Assembly (NCBI GenBank): GCA_032718475.1
Contig: JAUCBJ010004634.1
Span: forward strand, 1-64,000
Reading direction: 5' to 3'
Origin: Nemertoderma westbladi
Taxonomy: Eukaryota; Xenacoelomorpha; Nemertodermatida; Nemertodermatidae
DNA length: 64,000 nt
The position numbers and the translations under genes were made by a program. The notes under the pieces were generated by a model. That model did not search any database and was not told the origin of the DNA. It saw only the letters and a program-made list of their open reading frames with translations. Shown piece by piece: positions 11,071 through 23,900 of the stretch (its first letter is position 1; the number at the start of each line of letters is the position of its first letter).

Positions 11071-11819
11071 TGCCTTTTAAAGGAAATTAATTATTTTACA
11101 GTATAAGATTTTAATAATTATACTTAAAAATTATACAGATGTAATCCACATACCCCATTCTATTATAGTTTTTAATTAGTTCAAGTGATTTGCTTCAATA
11201 AATGTGTCTTTAATTGATCTAAACGTAATTAAACGGCACAATTATTGAGTAAAAATTTAATCCTGCCCATTATTGGTCAAGTATCTGCTGGTATGGAGCT
11301 AGCTGGCTGGGAGTTGTGGCTGTAGACTAACCATAGAGGAATTGTAATAGGCAACCAGTATTGCTATTCCAGCCCAGACAGCATTCTTTAAATCCCACAT
11401 ACCACCATCCTTCCTGTATTCCAATTCCTATTGACTCTACTATAAATGTTGTATTGCTATCTCAGGTAAATGACAGATATAATAACATAAATACTATCCA
11501 TGGCATGGCTGTTGTGTAGGCTTATATCTGAAATAGTTTATTCCACAATGTATTTGTCTGGTTATTTTTTAATTGAATTTTTGTAAAGTAGTAAAATTAA
11601 TGTTCTTAAAAATAATTTTATTATTTTATATGTAACCAAGGAAATTAGCTACAATTTTTCGCTGCAGCTTTAAGAGTGTACATTGATTTAATATTATTTC
11701 AATACCCATATTACTACATCGGCATTCGATGCGTTGGCGTTGTATCACACATCTCCACATAGATGTATCAGCAGTTACTCGCACAGTTTCGAAACTTCGC
11801 ATAGTTATAACTGTATAAA

Positions 11820-12090
11820 GGTCGTCAGTCTGCGTTTAGGAAAAATATTTTATGACAACACAGGACGAGCGACGAGCGCAACGAGGCATATAATGAAGAC
11901 GAGTACTGCGTAGACTATATTCCTATAAACCATACCTGGCTGCGCCTATTGAACGCATCGGTAGTTAAAAAGATCGTCCGTCAGTCTGCGTTTAGGAAAT
12001 ATGTTTAAATACAAAACAGGACGAGCACAACGACGTTTATAATAATGAAGACGAGTACTGCCAACTGCGTTGAAGGCATCGGTAGTTATA
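11820..12090. repeat. About 156-bp diverged tandem duplication
   Basis: CAGTCTGCGTTTAGGAAA occurs at about 11826 and 11982, followed in both by related text (CAGGACGAGC, AATGAAGACGAGTACTGC). No protein-coding content was seen. The stretch 11071-11819 shows nothing recognisable. Confidence 0.6.
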
Positions 12091-12281
12091 AATTACTGGT
12101 GGGTGGAAGGGTGGAGGGGGGGGGGGTGCAGATTAAAAGGGGTGAACACGTACTGTCCCCCTTTCTTTGATTCATTGGTGGTGTGGGTAAATTTCTCAAA
12201 ACCTGATTTTGTGATACAGTCGCTCAATTTTAACCTGTATCTGATAACTGAGCCTCGTCCTGCGCGATGGCCCCACGAACG

Positions 12282-12654
12282 TGTAGAGTAGAGTGATAAT
12301 AAAACTTGGCAGAGAAAGTACTTCTTTGTTAGTTGCCCTTCCTTTTGAATGCATTACCAGGCCATCTTTATACATTTTTCATGAGTGCCAGCTGGTGTTT
12401 TATCATTGCGCCTATGGCAATTTTCGTGTTTTGGGGCTATTTTTCGAATTAAAACAAGTTGAAATGTTTCAATTTAAACCGCGATTTCACAAGCACCCTT
12501 AGAAATCTATTTTCATGGTCCATGCAAAATTTCATCAAAATCGTTAGAGCCGTTTTTGCTCTAGGTCAGCAGCCAGTAGCCAGTAGTCAGTAGCCAGTAG
12601 TCAGTAGCCAGTAGCTTTTTTTTCTTACAGTAATCAAGTCTAACGACTTGCTAA
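12282..12654 (+). repeat. Interspersed repeat with hairpin-CTAA end, copy 1
   Basis: About 370 bp that recur at 57935-58298. Both copies start GTAGAGTAGAGT, carry a run of AGTAGCC-like units near the right end, and finish with CAAGTC-TAAC-GACTTG followed at once by CTAA. A stem-loop followed by CTRR resembles a Helitron 3' end, though Helitrons usually have 10-12 bp between stem and CTRR. An ORF within it (12293-12502) is not conserved as a protein. Confidence 0.6.
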
Positions 12655-13520
12655 TTACAGTACATTATATTAGTACATTAGTTCAGTTACAACAACAAAA
12701 GAGGGGATGGCGAAAGGCGCCGACCGAAAATTACTGACTGGGGCTATATTGATGCCTTGTCATACTTACAAAAGGGTGGTTTGTCGGGTGGTTAAAACCC
12801 TCATTAATGAAAAATTAATGAACAGAATTTAAAAAAATTAATGAACAGAATTTAAATAAGTATCAATAACCCAATTTGATTTTTAATATTGAAAAAAGTA
12901 TGATTACGATACAGAAACTGATTTAAAATCTACGTGTAACATATTTTATAAACTATTTAAAATGACGTACATAGTTTACCTAGGCCTACTTAAAAAAATT
13001 TAGGTTTTCAATAAAATTACCCTGCACATAATAATTTATGCATAATATATTTTTATGTGCATACAGCTTTGTATTAAATTATTAACAAAAATATATTTTA
13101 TGAAATATATTTTATAATACAACACTTTGTAGTTATCCGACACAGGTAGAGTTACATGTAGAGGGATATCGGGCTTCTTTGGACCTGGAACCATATTGAT
13201 CATTATGGATCCAGGGGAAGTCATATTGACGTTGGTACATTTTAAATTAAAACCTTGTAATTTAAATCACCGGTTTACCCAGCCGGCCGAGCCACGCAAT
13301 GGGCGTGTAAACCTCAGAAATATTAATTGTCAAAATTTGCAAAGCCCAATTGGCAAACCAAAGTTGGTTATAATTACCTTGACAACGGATATCTGATATC
13401 ACTTCTCTATCTGCAGTTACATTTTATTTATTTTAATTTGAACTGGTTGTGATGTGGCTAAATTTGGTTCTATCTTGAAACTTGAATGTTAAGTCCAACG
13501 CTTAAGCCTAGTGAGCTAAG
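12655..13520. other. AT-rich stretch, nothing recognised
   Basis: No supported gene or repeat. ORFs near 13036-13396 are short, overlap on opposite strands and match no family I know. Confidence 0.4.
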
Positions 13521-14345
13521 CTACTACTATTACTGTTATTGGTATGCTACAATGCAGCTGCATTATATATATTACATATATTGAGAATGCTGTGCCGGCT
13601 TGTCGACAAAATTGCGCCGCCACAACTCCCTATCACTCATGACATTTGCTAGATAATCCGCATCTTCAAGGCCAGTTTCCTTACTTTAATTTAAGAGGCG
13701 TCTCATCAAGAAAGTCATGGGCTGTCCACCATGCTTATTCACTCCATGAGGCGGCCAAAAGCTCAAGATTGTGCACTAGCTGGTCTTAACGGCGAAAGCA
13801 ATGTCCTGCAAAGCAGAGGCGGCTTCGCTCAAGTGTCAAGCTAGGGGAAGGGGAGACTAAAGCACCTTCTATTTTTTATAGTTTCTGATTGAAAGTTTGG
13901 TCATTGTACTTGACACAATGAACTCGGCGTAAAATTCTTGTGAATGTGCCATCCAGAGATTTAATGTTGCGGATTGACGTCGAGCGTGGCGTGAGCATAT
14001 TATATGTTGAGCCTCCTGGGGGCTGGAGGGAAGAACTGGGGTGGGGGTCTTGCCACGTATATAAATAAAAGAGTGACATAAACTCTTTTATTTATATACG
14101 TGGCAAGACCCCCACCCCAGTTCTTCCCTCCAGCCCCCTGGAGGCTCAACATATCATATTCAGAGATTTGGTATCCTCTGCAGTTAGAGCCCAGTATGGA
14201 CTCCCATAGAGTACTGCAGTACTGGTACTAATGCTGGCCTAAATAATCGGATCTTAAGGTTCCGTTTTATTCTATTCTATGGGACTTCCAAATCCAAGAC
14301 AGACAGAGTAGGCCTATTCAATGATGTTGACAATACTATTCAGTT
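13521..14345 (-). mobile_element. RTE-type LINE fragment, interrupted
   Basis: Reverse complement of the 3' part of the RTE family seen at 19905-21234. The tail (ACT)n and TGCAGCTGCAT lie near 13526-13565, then the C-terminal coding sequence. The coding match is broken at 13962/14161 by the foldback insertion. Several indels break the frame, so this copy is dead. Confidence 0.8.
13963..14160. mobile_element. 198-bp foldback element with 9-bp target duplication
   Basis: Arms at 14002-14074 and 14082-14154 are 73-nt inverted repeats with one mismatch and a 7-nt loop. CAGAGATTT stands on both sides (13954-13962 and 14161-14169) and occurs once in the uninterrupted RTE sequence, so this is a real insertion. 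The left side carries 39 bp outside the arm, the right only 6. A 9-bp duplication fits Mutator-like or other DNA transposons; the family is not identified. Confidence 0.8.
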
Positions 14346-15281
14346 CCGACTTTGCAAAGCTAAGCTAAGTGGAAAGGAATCAACTACAAGAAAAACAACA
14401 GAGTGCCAATTAACCCTATTAAACCCGGGGGGGGGTCAATATGACCCCCCCCCCCCCCCGTGGTTTTTTTATTATAATTCTGAAACAAACGCAGTTGGGA
14501 ATTGAAATTTTATGACTTTTCCTAAAAATATATTGTCTTCCTAGTAGTGAAAACGGTTTTCAAAAATATTGGGTAGTTTTCGAGTTATAGCACCATTTTT
14601 AACTCTACTTTTGGCACTTTTTTAGACGTTTTTTGAAAATTACATTTCGTTAAATATTAATTGTAACATCTTTATTTTGATTTACACCGGTTTTTTGGTG
14701 TTAGCAATTGGATGGAATTAATATAAATTGATTTAAAATTTCAAACTTGTTTTTTTCGGCGGGTGCTAAATTTTGGTGCTAGCACCAAATTTTGAAATAT
14801 GTCAATTTTGTAAATTGATTGTTTGAAACTTGTTTTTTACGCAATTGGGGTTTTTTGGGGTTCTGGTTTCGATAAAATATATACGAGTTACACCAAGCGT
14901 ATCAAACTTGTATTTTTCGGTGCTGTGTGCAAATTTTGGTGCTAGCACGAAAAATTTGAAAATCCATTCAATAGATAAAATTGCTTGTGACAAATTATTT
15001 CTTGCATTTTAGAGGTTTATGGCTGTTCTGAATTCAATGGAATATATAATTATCGACCTAGACAACTCAAAAGATAGAGTACTGCAGTACTGGTATTAAT
15101 GCTGGCCTAAATAATCGGATCTTAAGGTTCCGTTTTATTCTATTCTATGGGACTTCCAAATCCAAGACAGACAGAGTAGGCCTATTCAATGCTGTTGACA
15201 ATACTATTCAGTTCTGACTTTGCAAAGCTAAGCTAAGTGGAAAGGAATCAACTACAAGAAAAACAACAGAGTGCCCATTAA
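14206..15281. repeat. 208-bp direct duplication around a 660-bp spacer
   Basis: Bases 14206-14413 and 15074-15281 are nearly identical (offset 868). The duplicated segment includes part of the antisense RTE copy. The spacer starts at a TTAA (14410-14413) followed by CCCTATTAAACCC and a G9/C15 inverted run (14427-14435, 14445-14459), which recalls piggyBac-type termini. The rest of the spacer is AT-rich with GGTGCTAGCACC palindromes and no gene. Confidence 0.65.
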
Positions 15282-15520
15282 TAAAGGTCTTACTACTAAA
15301 CTAGGTCCTAAACTATAATTGTACTGAATATAATTTAAGTAGTTACTAGTTAGGCTTACATCTCATCATTACCTTATTATACCATTATTTAGTTACCAAA
15401 CCACTCTTACTAGATAGTGTTATTCTTCTTGTTCTGATTAGAAACTACAAACTGGCTGGAATTGTGGTGTGCAAAGTTCGCCCGCGTCCAACCTTTCCCC
15501 GGGGGAATCCTTCGCCCGCA

Positions 15521-16635
15521 GGGTAAATCTTTTCGACCTACGCGTAGGCCTACGCGTAGCTACGCGTAGTTTGTAACTTCCATTCCTGTCATTTACCGGT
15601 AGGGCCAGACTTACTGCCTTTTTAACAACTACGCGTAGGTGTTTTAAAACTACGCGTAATAATTTTGGAACTACGCGTAGGTATTTTGAAACTACGCGTA
15701 GGTACTACGCGTAGCAGTCCTGATAACAATGATTTTTCATTTCAGGTCCGGTAGGGTTGAGTTGTTAGGCAAGTATCGGTATATGTCAGGTATCTGATTA
15801 TCAGACAAATGTAATAACAGAATCGGAAACTCATATCTCTACATACAGAAATGGTAATAAATAATATTCGGCTCTTTCACATACAAACACAGAGGATGAA
15901 TAAAAAGTAAACTTAAAATTCACGTCTCATGATTCAAGTATCTTTGTTTCCATTGGATTATTTAAATATTGAACAGTAGTAAATAAAGCGACCAGTCTAC
16001 CGGTGAAGAGGTTAAGCGAAAGCTGATAAATACTGCATAATATAATCAAATTGTTTGGTCAAATAACAAGTACAACCAATCATGGAGGACAATTTAGTCT
16101 CCCCCTTCCCTTGTCAAGGGGTTAACATATTAAATACAGTATATCCTTGCCCTATCGTGAACAAAGGCAATAAAAAGCATAGAGAATCGATAAGAACCAT
16201 CGGCCTATTTCCTTTGTAAACTATTTTTGAACTCTAAACATTAATTATTAACACATTTTACCGCCCGCAACGCATGAAGTGAAGAATATGTAGTCTTCGC
16301 GTATTCCTCTATATAGAGTATACAGGTATAGGATACATTACTGTTGAAAGCATTTGATGGTTTTGGGTTGTTTATTGAACATACCGTATTGTGTCTTATT
16401 TTAGTACTGACTCGCTTGGAATACGTAAGCCTACTAATGATAAACGACGTATAGGCATAGTTATGGGTAGCACCTATGCGTAGGTCGCGTAGGACCTACG
16501 CGTAGCTACGCGTAGCACCTACGCGTAGTTATTGTTAAAACTCTGAAACTGGTGATATATGACCCAATGTTGCGAACTACGCGTAGCTACGCGTAGCTAC
16601 GCGTAGGCCTACGCGTAGGTCAAAAAGATTTACCC
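15521..16635. mobile_element. Non-autonomous inverted-repeat element with CTACGCGTAG clusters
   Basis: Terminal inverted repeats of 49 nt, 15521-15569 and 16587-16635, have one mismatch and read GGGTAAATCTTTT at the outer edge. The palindrome CTACGCGTAG occurs about 14 times, seven near the left end (to 15720) and seven near the right (from 16490). There is no ORF. Subterminal arrays of one short motif are typical of transposase-binding sites in DNA transposons. I could not fix a target duplication. Confidence 0.7.
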
Positions 16636-16702
16636 CGCCCGCACGGCAACTTCGCCCACGAGCAACTTTCACCCAATAAGATTTGTGTTAGAAACCATTT
16701 TT

Positions 16703-16980
16703 GTTACCAATTAAAGGAAAGGACCAGGTTACAGAGACGGCATTTTCTAAAAAAAAACAATAAACGATGTTGTTACCAATTGAGGGAAAGGACCAGGTCA
16801 CAGAGACGCCTTTTCTAAACAAAACAATATAAACGATGTTGTTACCAATTGAAAGAAAGGAGCAGGTTACAGAGACGGCATTTTCTAAACAAAACAATAT
16901 AAACGATGTTGTTACCAATTGAGAGAAAGGAGCAGGTTACAGAGACGGTTATTTCTAACCAAACCAATAATACTTTAATG
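16703..16980. repeat. 69-70 bp tandem repeat, 4 copies
   Basis: GTTACCAATT recurs at 16703, 16772, 16841 and 16911. The unit includes GGTTACAGAGACGG and TTTTCTAAACAAAACAAT. ORFs across it on either strand exist only because the unit happens to lack stops. Confidence 0.85.
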
Positions 16981-17821
16981 GGCGAAGGTGGTTTCCGCCG
17001 GTCGACAGTTTCTAATTTTGAGGGTGAAGTTAGCTGCGGGCGAAGTTCGCTGCGTACCGCTGGAATTTTAATGTGCACTGCACGCACAGTGCGGTGAGCC
17101 ACTACATATTACAAAGATTAATAAAAGCCCACAATACATTATAGTATTATTATGAAGCGATAAATATTTGATGAGTTTCTTTAGGTGTTTGGGAGTAGTT
17201 ATTTATGACCAGGTGTCCACAGAAAGATAAATAATAATAGGTAAAATTGTTGCTTAGAAACCGTTTATCGTCGATTCAATATTCCCCCTATCAAAGGAAA
17301 TGTAAATTTTTTCTACATACATGATATAAACGCCAACCAATTTATCTTTTAAAGTTGGAATATTTATTTATTCAAAAAATAAATTATAAAATTAAAAAAA
17401 AAATTAAAATTAAAATATAAAATAAAACAAAATAAATATATAATATAAAATTCATATTGGACTTTGGTGGAAGTAATAATAAAGCCAATTTGTTGGGCCT
17501 ACTACTAAAAATGGCGGCTTTTTTACCTTCAAATACAGTACATTGGATGATGGCTTAAAACAATTGTAGGCATATTTTACCGGTACAGAGCCCAACTCCA
17601 ATTATATTTCTTATGGACACTACTTGGCTATACGCAGACTTGACTACCTGTATAAGTTACTCTAAGTTACTCTATCTAATATTGATATAAGTATGATTAA
17701 GTATGAAGTATAATATAATATTATAGTTTTTTTAGTTAATTTATAAATAATGTAGTTTCAATGACAAATTCATCTTCTGCGTAAAAATTGTAAGTGTTAA
17801 TAAGATATATATATTGCAATT
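16981..17821. other. Upstream region of the lectin-Ig gene
   Basis: AT-rich with an A/T low-complexity run at 17350-17450. No gene seen. The promoter or 5' UTR of the following gene must lie here or further upstream, but I could not point to a specific element beyond TATATATAT at 17806-17814. Confidence 0.35.
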
Positions 17822-17933
17822 ATGTTTGTTTCTCACGTTTTCCAATTATTATCAGTACTGGTGGTGATCAGACTGTGGTCTCCTGCTATATGTGGGGTGC
17901 CCTCACCAACAAATCCAGTTATAAGCGGAAAAG
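17822..17933 (+). CDS. Exon 1: signal peptide
   Basis: Starts ATG TTT GTT and encodes a hydrophobic leader ([13 protein letters not shown]) followed by a likely cleavage site near ICG-VPS. It ends in phase 1 at AAAAG|GTAAGT. This is the first ATG that gives a signal peptide joined in frame to exon 2. Confidence 0.75.
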
Positions 17934-20900
17934 GTAAGTAGACCTAATTAACCATACTGATAATGGGGATTAACCCACCAACACCCGTGGTAAATTTTAA
18001 ACACAAGGGCCGTAGGGGTCATATTAACCCTTTGAGACCGGCAGACGGGCGGTGCCCGTTGATAACCTGCACGGCGGACGGGCACCGCCCGTCACTGCTC
18101 TATGCTTTGCTATAGTGATTTGTTATGGCGCCGGATTTCGACCTGTTTTGTCTTAAAATAATTTTCCTAAACGGAGACTAACGACCTTTATAACTATGCA
18201 AAGTCTCGAAACTGTGAGAGTAACTGCTGATTTATGGCAGATTGATATTCGTATCGATTGTAAACTCGTTGCGTTCGTTGTTTATAACCAAACTTCCGAT
18301 TCTTTCTAAACTTTTGCCGCCCTACATACGTACCAAGTTTCGTTTAATTCCGTCAAGGAATAACCGAGTTATTAGCGATCAAAAATTTACGACGACGACG
18401 ACGACAGACAACTCGTTAATGGCACCCATATGCTAAGGCTTCGCCCACTTCATGGCTCGCCCCACATTATGTTGTTTTATTACAGGTCTTCTGTTTGCCT
18501 GTTTGTGAAAATCTAATTATATAATAAATTTAATTTATTTGAAATTTCGTCCAAATTCTGGCAATTTACCAAATAATTGGTGATTATGACACAACTATGC
18601 AGTGTGCATGTGAAGTTGCTTCTATGGCAACTGTTAAACAATGGTAGTCGATATGGGGGAGTCTGTCGGTTTATCGGTCTTCAAAACACCCTATCAGTGG
18701 ATTAATGGCAAAGTCATGAAATTTCAAATATCGTTTCTTTGCTTGTCAAAAAGAATAGCTATTGAAGTTTAATCCCAGTAAGATCAAAATTAATAATTAT
18801 AAAAAGTTATTTTTGTAGTATTCTTGTTTATTAATTTAATGGACAATAATAATACACAACAATGGGAATTGTTGGTCATTAAATGGTATTATATTCGTAT
18901 TATAATAATTGTGGATTACATAATTCTGATATCAGATATTTATTTAATAGGCCCCTACTCTTAGTACCTAAATAATAATCATATAATATATTGTTTCTTT
19001 ATTGTCTTCAGCTTTGGAATTGTCCCATTGTGACTCGACAGAATCTAACTGCCTAAATATAGTGGTGAAGCACTGTCCCAGCGGACTGAGATGGGACAGT
19101 ATCACGGATCAATGTATCGGTGAGTTTAATTAAGTCGTCTATAGAACAATAGTAGGCCTTTTTATATGTTGGTGTATTTAATTAAATGTTCAATAAAGGT
19201 GTATACTTTTGTCCCATAAGATATTTAATTAAATAGCTTATGGGACAAAAGTAGAATCGTAATGTTTATAATAATTTAAGTATTAGTAATAATAATATTA
19301 AGGTAAATGTGTCTTTAAGCTCAATTAATTTAATTAATTAACTAAAATATATTACTAATATTGATTGTAAACATGTTCTTCCTAGCCGAATGCGGTCAAG
19401 TTGGTTCAGACAACGACCACTGTGACCCCCAAGGAAGATGTTGGACTCCATTCTTTGAGAGCCTAGACGATGGAACCTGTTACGGTAAGAGGGCATGTAA
19501 TCACTCCCGAGTTTATTGTCTTGCTCTTAACTTCAATTTAGTATTTTATAAAAAGTTGAAAAACTTTAATATTTTAATAAACAAACATTAATCAAATCTA
19601 TATCAAGGCGTTAAATTTGTCACGGACAATCATTCTGGGGGATTATTTCCCTAAAATTGTCAAGGATAACTGACACATATATTTCCCAAGGTTAAACCAT
19701 CGAAGATCGACCATCGATTCTAACCAAAACAATAACGAAAGTAAATGTAACGGTGACAGTTATTCTTTTGAGAGTAATCAGCTGTTATTTGTTTCGAATT
19801 TCCCATGGAGAGGGATACACTCACCCCCTCCCAGGTTTTCTACGAATTAATTTGCATGAATAATTGTCGCGGCATAATTTTCCACTACCATTGCTCTGGA
19901 CAATGCTCTGATTGATCTCGATTGCTGCAAAGCTATACAATATAATTCTATTAAATCGCATCAGGGATCCCATTGAGAGACTGCTCCGTGGAAATCAGAA
20001 TGGGTTCCGTAAAGGTCGTGGGACCATGGAGCCAATTTTGGCACTTAGAAGGATACTTGAAGAGTTATCAAAAAGGAAAGACAGGCATCTGGCTGTTATC
20101 TTTGTTGACTTCTTCAAGGCCTTTGATTCATCTTACTTTCATTATATGGGATTCCTGATGAAATTATTGCAGCAATCAGATCAGTATACGATGGTTCGAC
20201 AACATTTGTGTCTACTGTTGACGGTGACACAGAACCATTTGAAGTGTTATGGGGCGTCCTCCAGGGAGACACACTTGCACCATTCTTGTTCATAATTGTT
20301 GTTGACTATGTTCTACGCATGTCCTTAGATCATCAAAATGATGATGGGGTGATGATAACTCCACCTACTGGCTCCAGAAGTCGAGGAAATCCTCGCAAGT
20401 ACCTAACTGATCTAGACTTTGCTGATGACTTAGGAGTACTCTCAGAATCATTAGAGGGAGCCCAACGGCTCCTCAGCTCATTAGAACATGCTGCTTCTGG
20501 TGTTGGTCTTTTTATTAACTGAAAGACCAAATTTTGACAGTTAACTTTGAAAGTCCTCAGCAAGTCTCTGATCGGATGAGCATAAGCTCAAAAGTTGGTA
20601 TGCGTGAGCATGTCGACGACTTCTGTTACCTGGGATCATGGATACGGAAGTTAGGTGAGCACCTTCGAATACGTAAGGGAAAGGCATGGGCGGCCTTGAA
20701 TAGGCTTTCCAGGATTTGGAAGTCACCGAGAATTAATCGGAAACTTAAGGTCCGATTATTTAGAGCAGCAGTAGTTCCAGTACTCCTCTATAGGAGTCCA
20801 TGCAGGGCTCTAACTGCTGAGGACACCAAATCTCTGGATGGCACATTCACAAGAATGCTACGCCGGGTTCATTGTGTTAAGTACAACGCACACATCTCTA

Positions 20901-23900
20901 ACCAGACACTATATAACATTGGAAGTGTCTCATTGGTTCCACCAAGCTTGACACTAGAACAAAATCGCCTCCGCTTTGCAGGACATTGCTTTCGCCGTGA
21001 GGACCAGCCAGTGCATAATCTTGTACTTTGGCAGCCTCATGGAGTGAATAAGCATGGTGGACAGCCCATGACTTTCTTGAGACGCATCTTAAAGGACACT
21101 GGCCTTGAAGATGCGGATCATCTAGCAAATGTCATGGGTGATAGGGAGTTGTGGCGGTGCAATTTTGTCGACAAGCCGGCACAGCATTCTTAAAAATGCA
21201 GCTGCAATGTAGCATGCCGATACTAGTAGTAGTAGCTCTGGACAATAATAATTAGCTCCGGATCAAAAATCCGCGATAATAATTCGAGGAAAATAAATTT
21301 CACAAGTATATAATTACAGTATGTTATTTTATCTTAGAGGCTCAAAATGACCACAGAGACTAAATATGTGTTTAGCGCGTTTAAAAACATAATTTGATTT
21401 AATTTAAAACATTAATGGAAATTAGCATGTTACAGTGTCGGAGTTTTCTCACCAAAACAAATAAACGAGACTTTATTTCATATGCGACCAATTTTCGCTG
21501 AAGTCAATGTGCAACACTAGCTGTTATATTTTATCACTCCGTTGTTATATTCATATACCGTATTACAGCTGCCTGTACCTCCTCGTCTGATTGCACCACT
21601 CCCAATGCAGAATTGAAGGTTTTGCCGAGTTGCAAAATTGGTACAAAATCCAAAGTATCGCTCACACACGATGTCTCCAATCAATGCTTAAACATAGGTG
21701 AGTTTTATATTAATTAATTTACGAATTAATTATTATTGTAATTAGGAATCAAATACTATAGAATGTAAACCTCGACAAAATCTCTAAATTGATTTCATAT
21801 GTGTTTAGTGTTTATCCGTGGGAGTTAGTGTCATGGTCTACCTGCCTTACAGGTAACAGCCAAGAGAGAGAAGCCTTAGTGTTTATCCGTGGGTGATAGT
21901 GTCACAATCTGCCTGCCTTACAAGTAACAGCCAAGAGAGAGTAGCCTTAGTGTTTATCCGTGGGAGTTAGTGTCACGGACTGCCTGCCTTACAGATAACA
22001 GCCAAGAGAGAGGAGCCTTAGTGTTCATCCGTGGGAGTTAGTGTCACGGTCTGCCTGCCTTACAGGTAACAGCCAAGAGAGAGGAGCCTTAGTGTTCATC
22101 CGTGGGAGTTAGTGTCACGGTCTGCCTGCCTTACAGGTAACAGCCAAGAGAGAGGAGCCTTAGTGTTACCTCCGATTCACCGATAACATTACACATTACA
22201 ACAAACAGTAATTGTAAGTTGATCGCGCATAGTTTTGTCCAGATGATCCTTTACGCCAGAGGTACAATTTGTCTACCAAAACATTCGCCCCCCAGCGGTC
22301 GATTGGAAAAGATTGGAAATCTGTCTTTGTGTAAGATTGCTCAACCTTTGATAGTCAACATATGTACCAGGTTTGGTTACATTTTGGTTTGGTCTGTTTG
22401 GTAGATTGACTGACTTATTGGCGTTCAAACATGTCCAACGACGACGGCAGACGGGTTATTTGTACCCCAACGCTAAGGCTCACCTAGACTTTGTGGCTCG
22501 CCCCACATATTATATATCGTATCGTTTTTATAGGTTGTTACCGTTTACCTTTGTTTGCTAATGGCTCTGCTTTATCGGACTGCATGGAGGACATTAAATC
22601 ACCCTACTGCACTGCCAATGTAGAAGCTTTCCGTTACTACAACATTGATGAAGGCAAATGTAAAGGTAAGTGCCAACTACAGCTGTTTTACTAAAGGTGA
22701 GTGCCAACTACAGCTGTTTTACTACCAACTACAGCTGTTTTACTAAAGGTGAGTGCCAACTACAGCTGTTTTACTAAAGGTGAGTGCCAACTACAGCTGT
22801 TTTAAGAGAGGTGAATGCCAACTACAGCTGTTTTACTAAAGGTGAGTGCCAACTACAGCTGTTTTACTAAAGATGAGTGCCAACTACAGCTGTTTTACTA
22901 AAGGTGAGTGCCAACTACAGCTGTTTTACTAAAGGTGAGTGCCAACTGCAGCTGTTTTACTCTAAAGGTGAGTCCCAACTACAGCTATTTTACTAAAGGT
23001 GAGTGCAAACAAACAGCTGTTTTACTACCAACTACATCTGTTTTACTACCAACAACTGCTGTTTTACTAAAGGTGAGTGCCAACTACAGCTGTTTCACTA
23101 AAGGTGAGTGCCAACAAACAGCTGTTTTACTGCCAACTACAGCTGTTATTACTATCAACCACAGCTGTTTGTTTACTACCAACTACATCTGTTTTACTAC
23201 CAACAACAGCTTTTTTACTAAAGGTGAGTGCCAACTACAGCTGTTTCACTAAAGGTGAGTGCCAACTACAGCTGTTTTACTAAAGGTGAGTACCAACAAA
23301 CAGCTGTTTTACTGCCAACTACAGCTGTTATTACTATCAACCACAGCTGTTTGTTTTACTACCAACTACATCTGTTTTACTTGATTAACAAAGTATAGTT
23401 TTTAATTGTTTTGTGTTTGTATTCGTATTTTGTGATCTCGTCTCGTGCCTAATATTTGTTTTTTTCTATTACATTTATCAGCCAATATAAAACGTAAAAA
23501 AAAAAAAGTTTTACTACCAACTACATCTTTTTACTACCAACTACAGCTGTTTTACTATCAACTACAGCTGTTTTACTACCAACTACATCTGTTTTACTAC
23601 CAACAACAGCTGTTTTACTAAAGGCGAGTGCCAACTACAGCTGTTTTACTAAATCTATTCGCTTTTCAATCATTTCCACTGTCTCCGATATAACTGCTGT
23701 CAAACATTATTATACATTTACCACATTCTTTACCAAAGACTTCAAGGTAAGTTAGTAATGCAAATGTTTTACAGTAGGAACTGGAACAGTTTATCTCGTA
23801 ATCTTCCATACTGGTTGATCGTCGGTTGACAACCTTGTCAAGTTATTAGTTATACTTGGATGGATATGCTGTTTCCTTATTTTAAATCACCAAAAATTAC

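Noticed and set aside
12070-12502. Two ORFs near the first hairpin-CTAA repeat
   Set aside because: Part lies in an interspersed repeat; the second copy at 57991 is frame-shifted and shows no protein conservation.
14802-15012. Overlapping ORFs on both strands in AT-rich spacer
   Set aside because: Low complexity and mirror-image reading of the same palindromic text.
22908-23283. ORFs in the exon 5 minisatellite
   Set aside because: They exist only through repeat periodicity and start in the intron.
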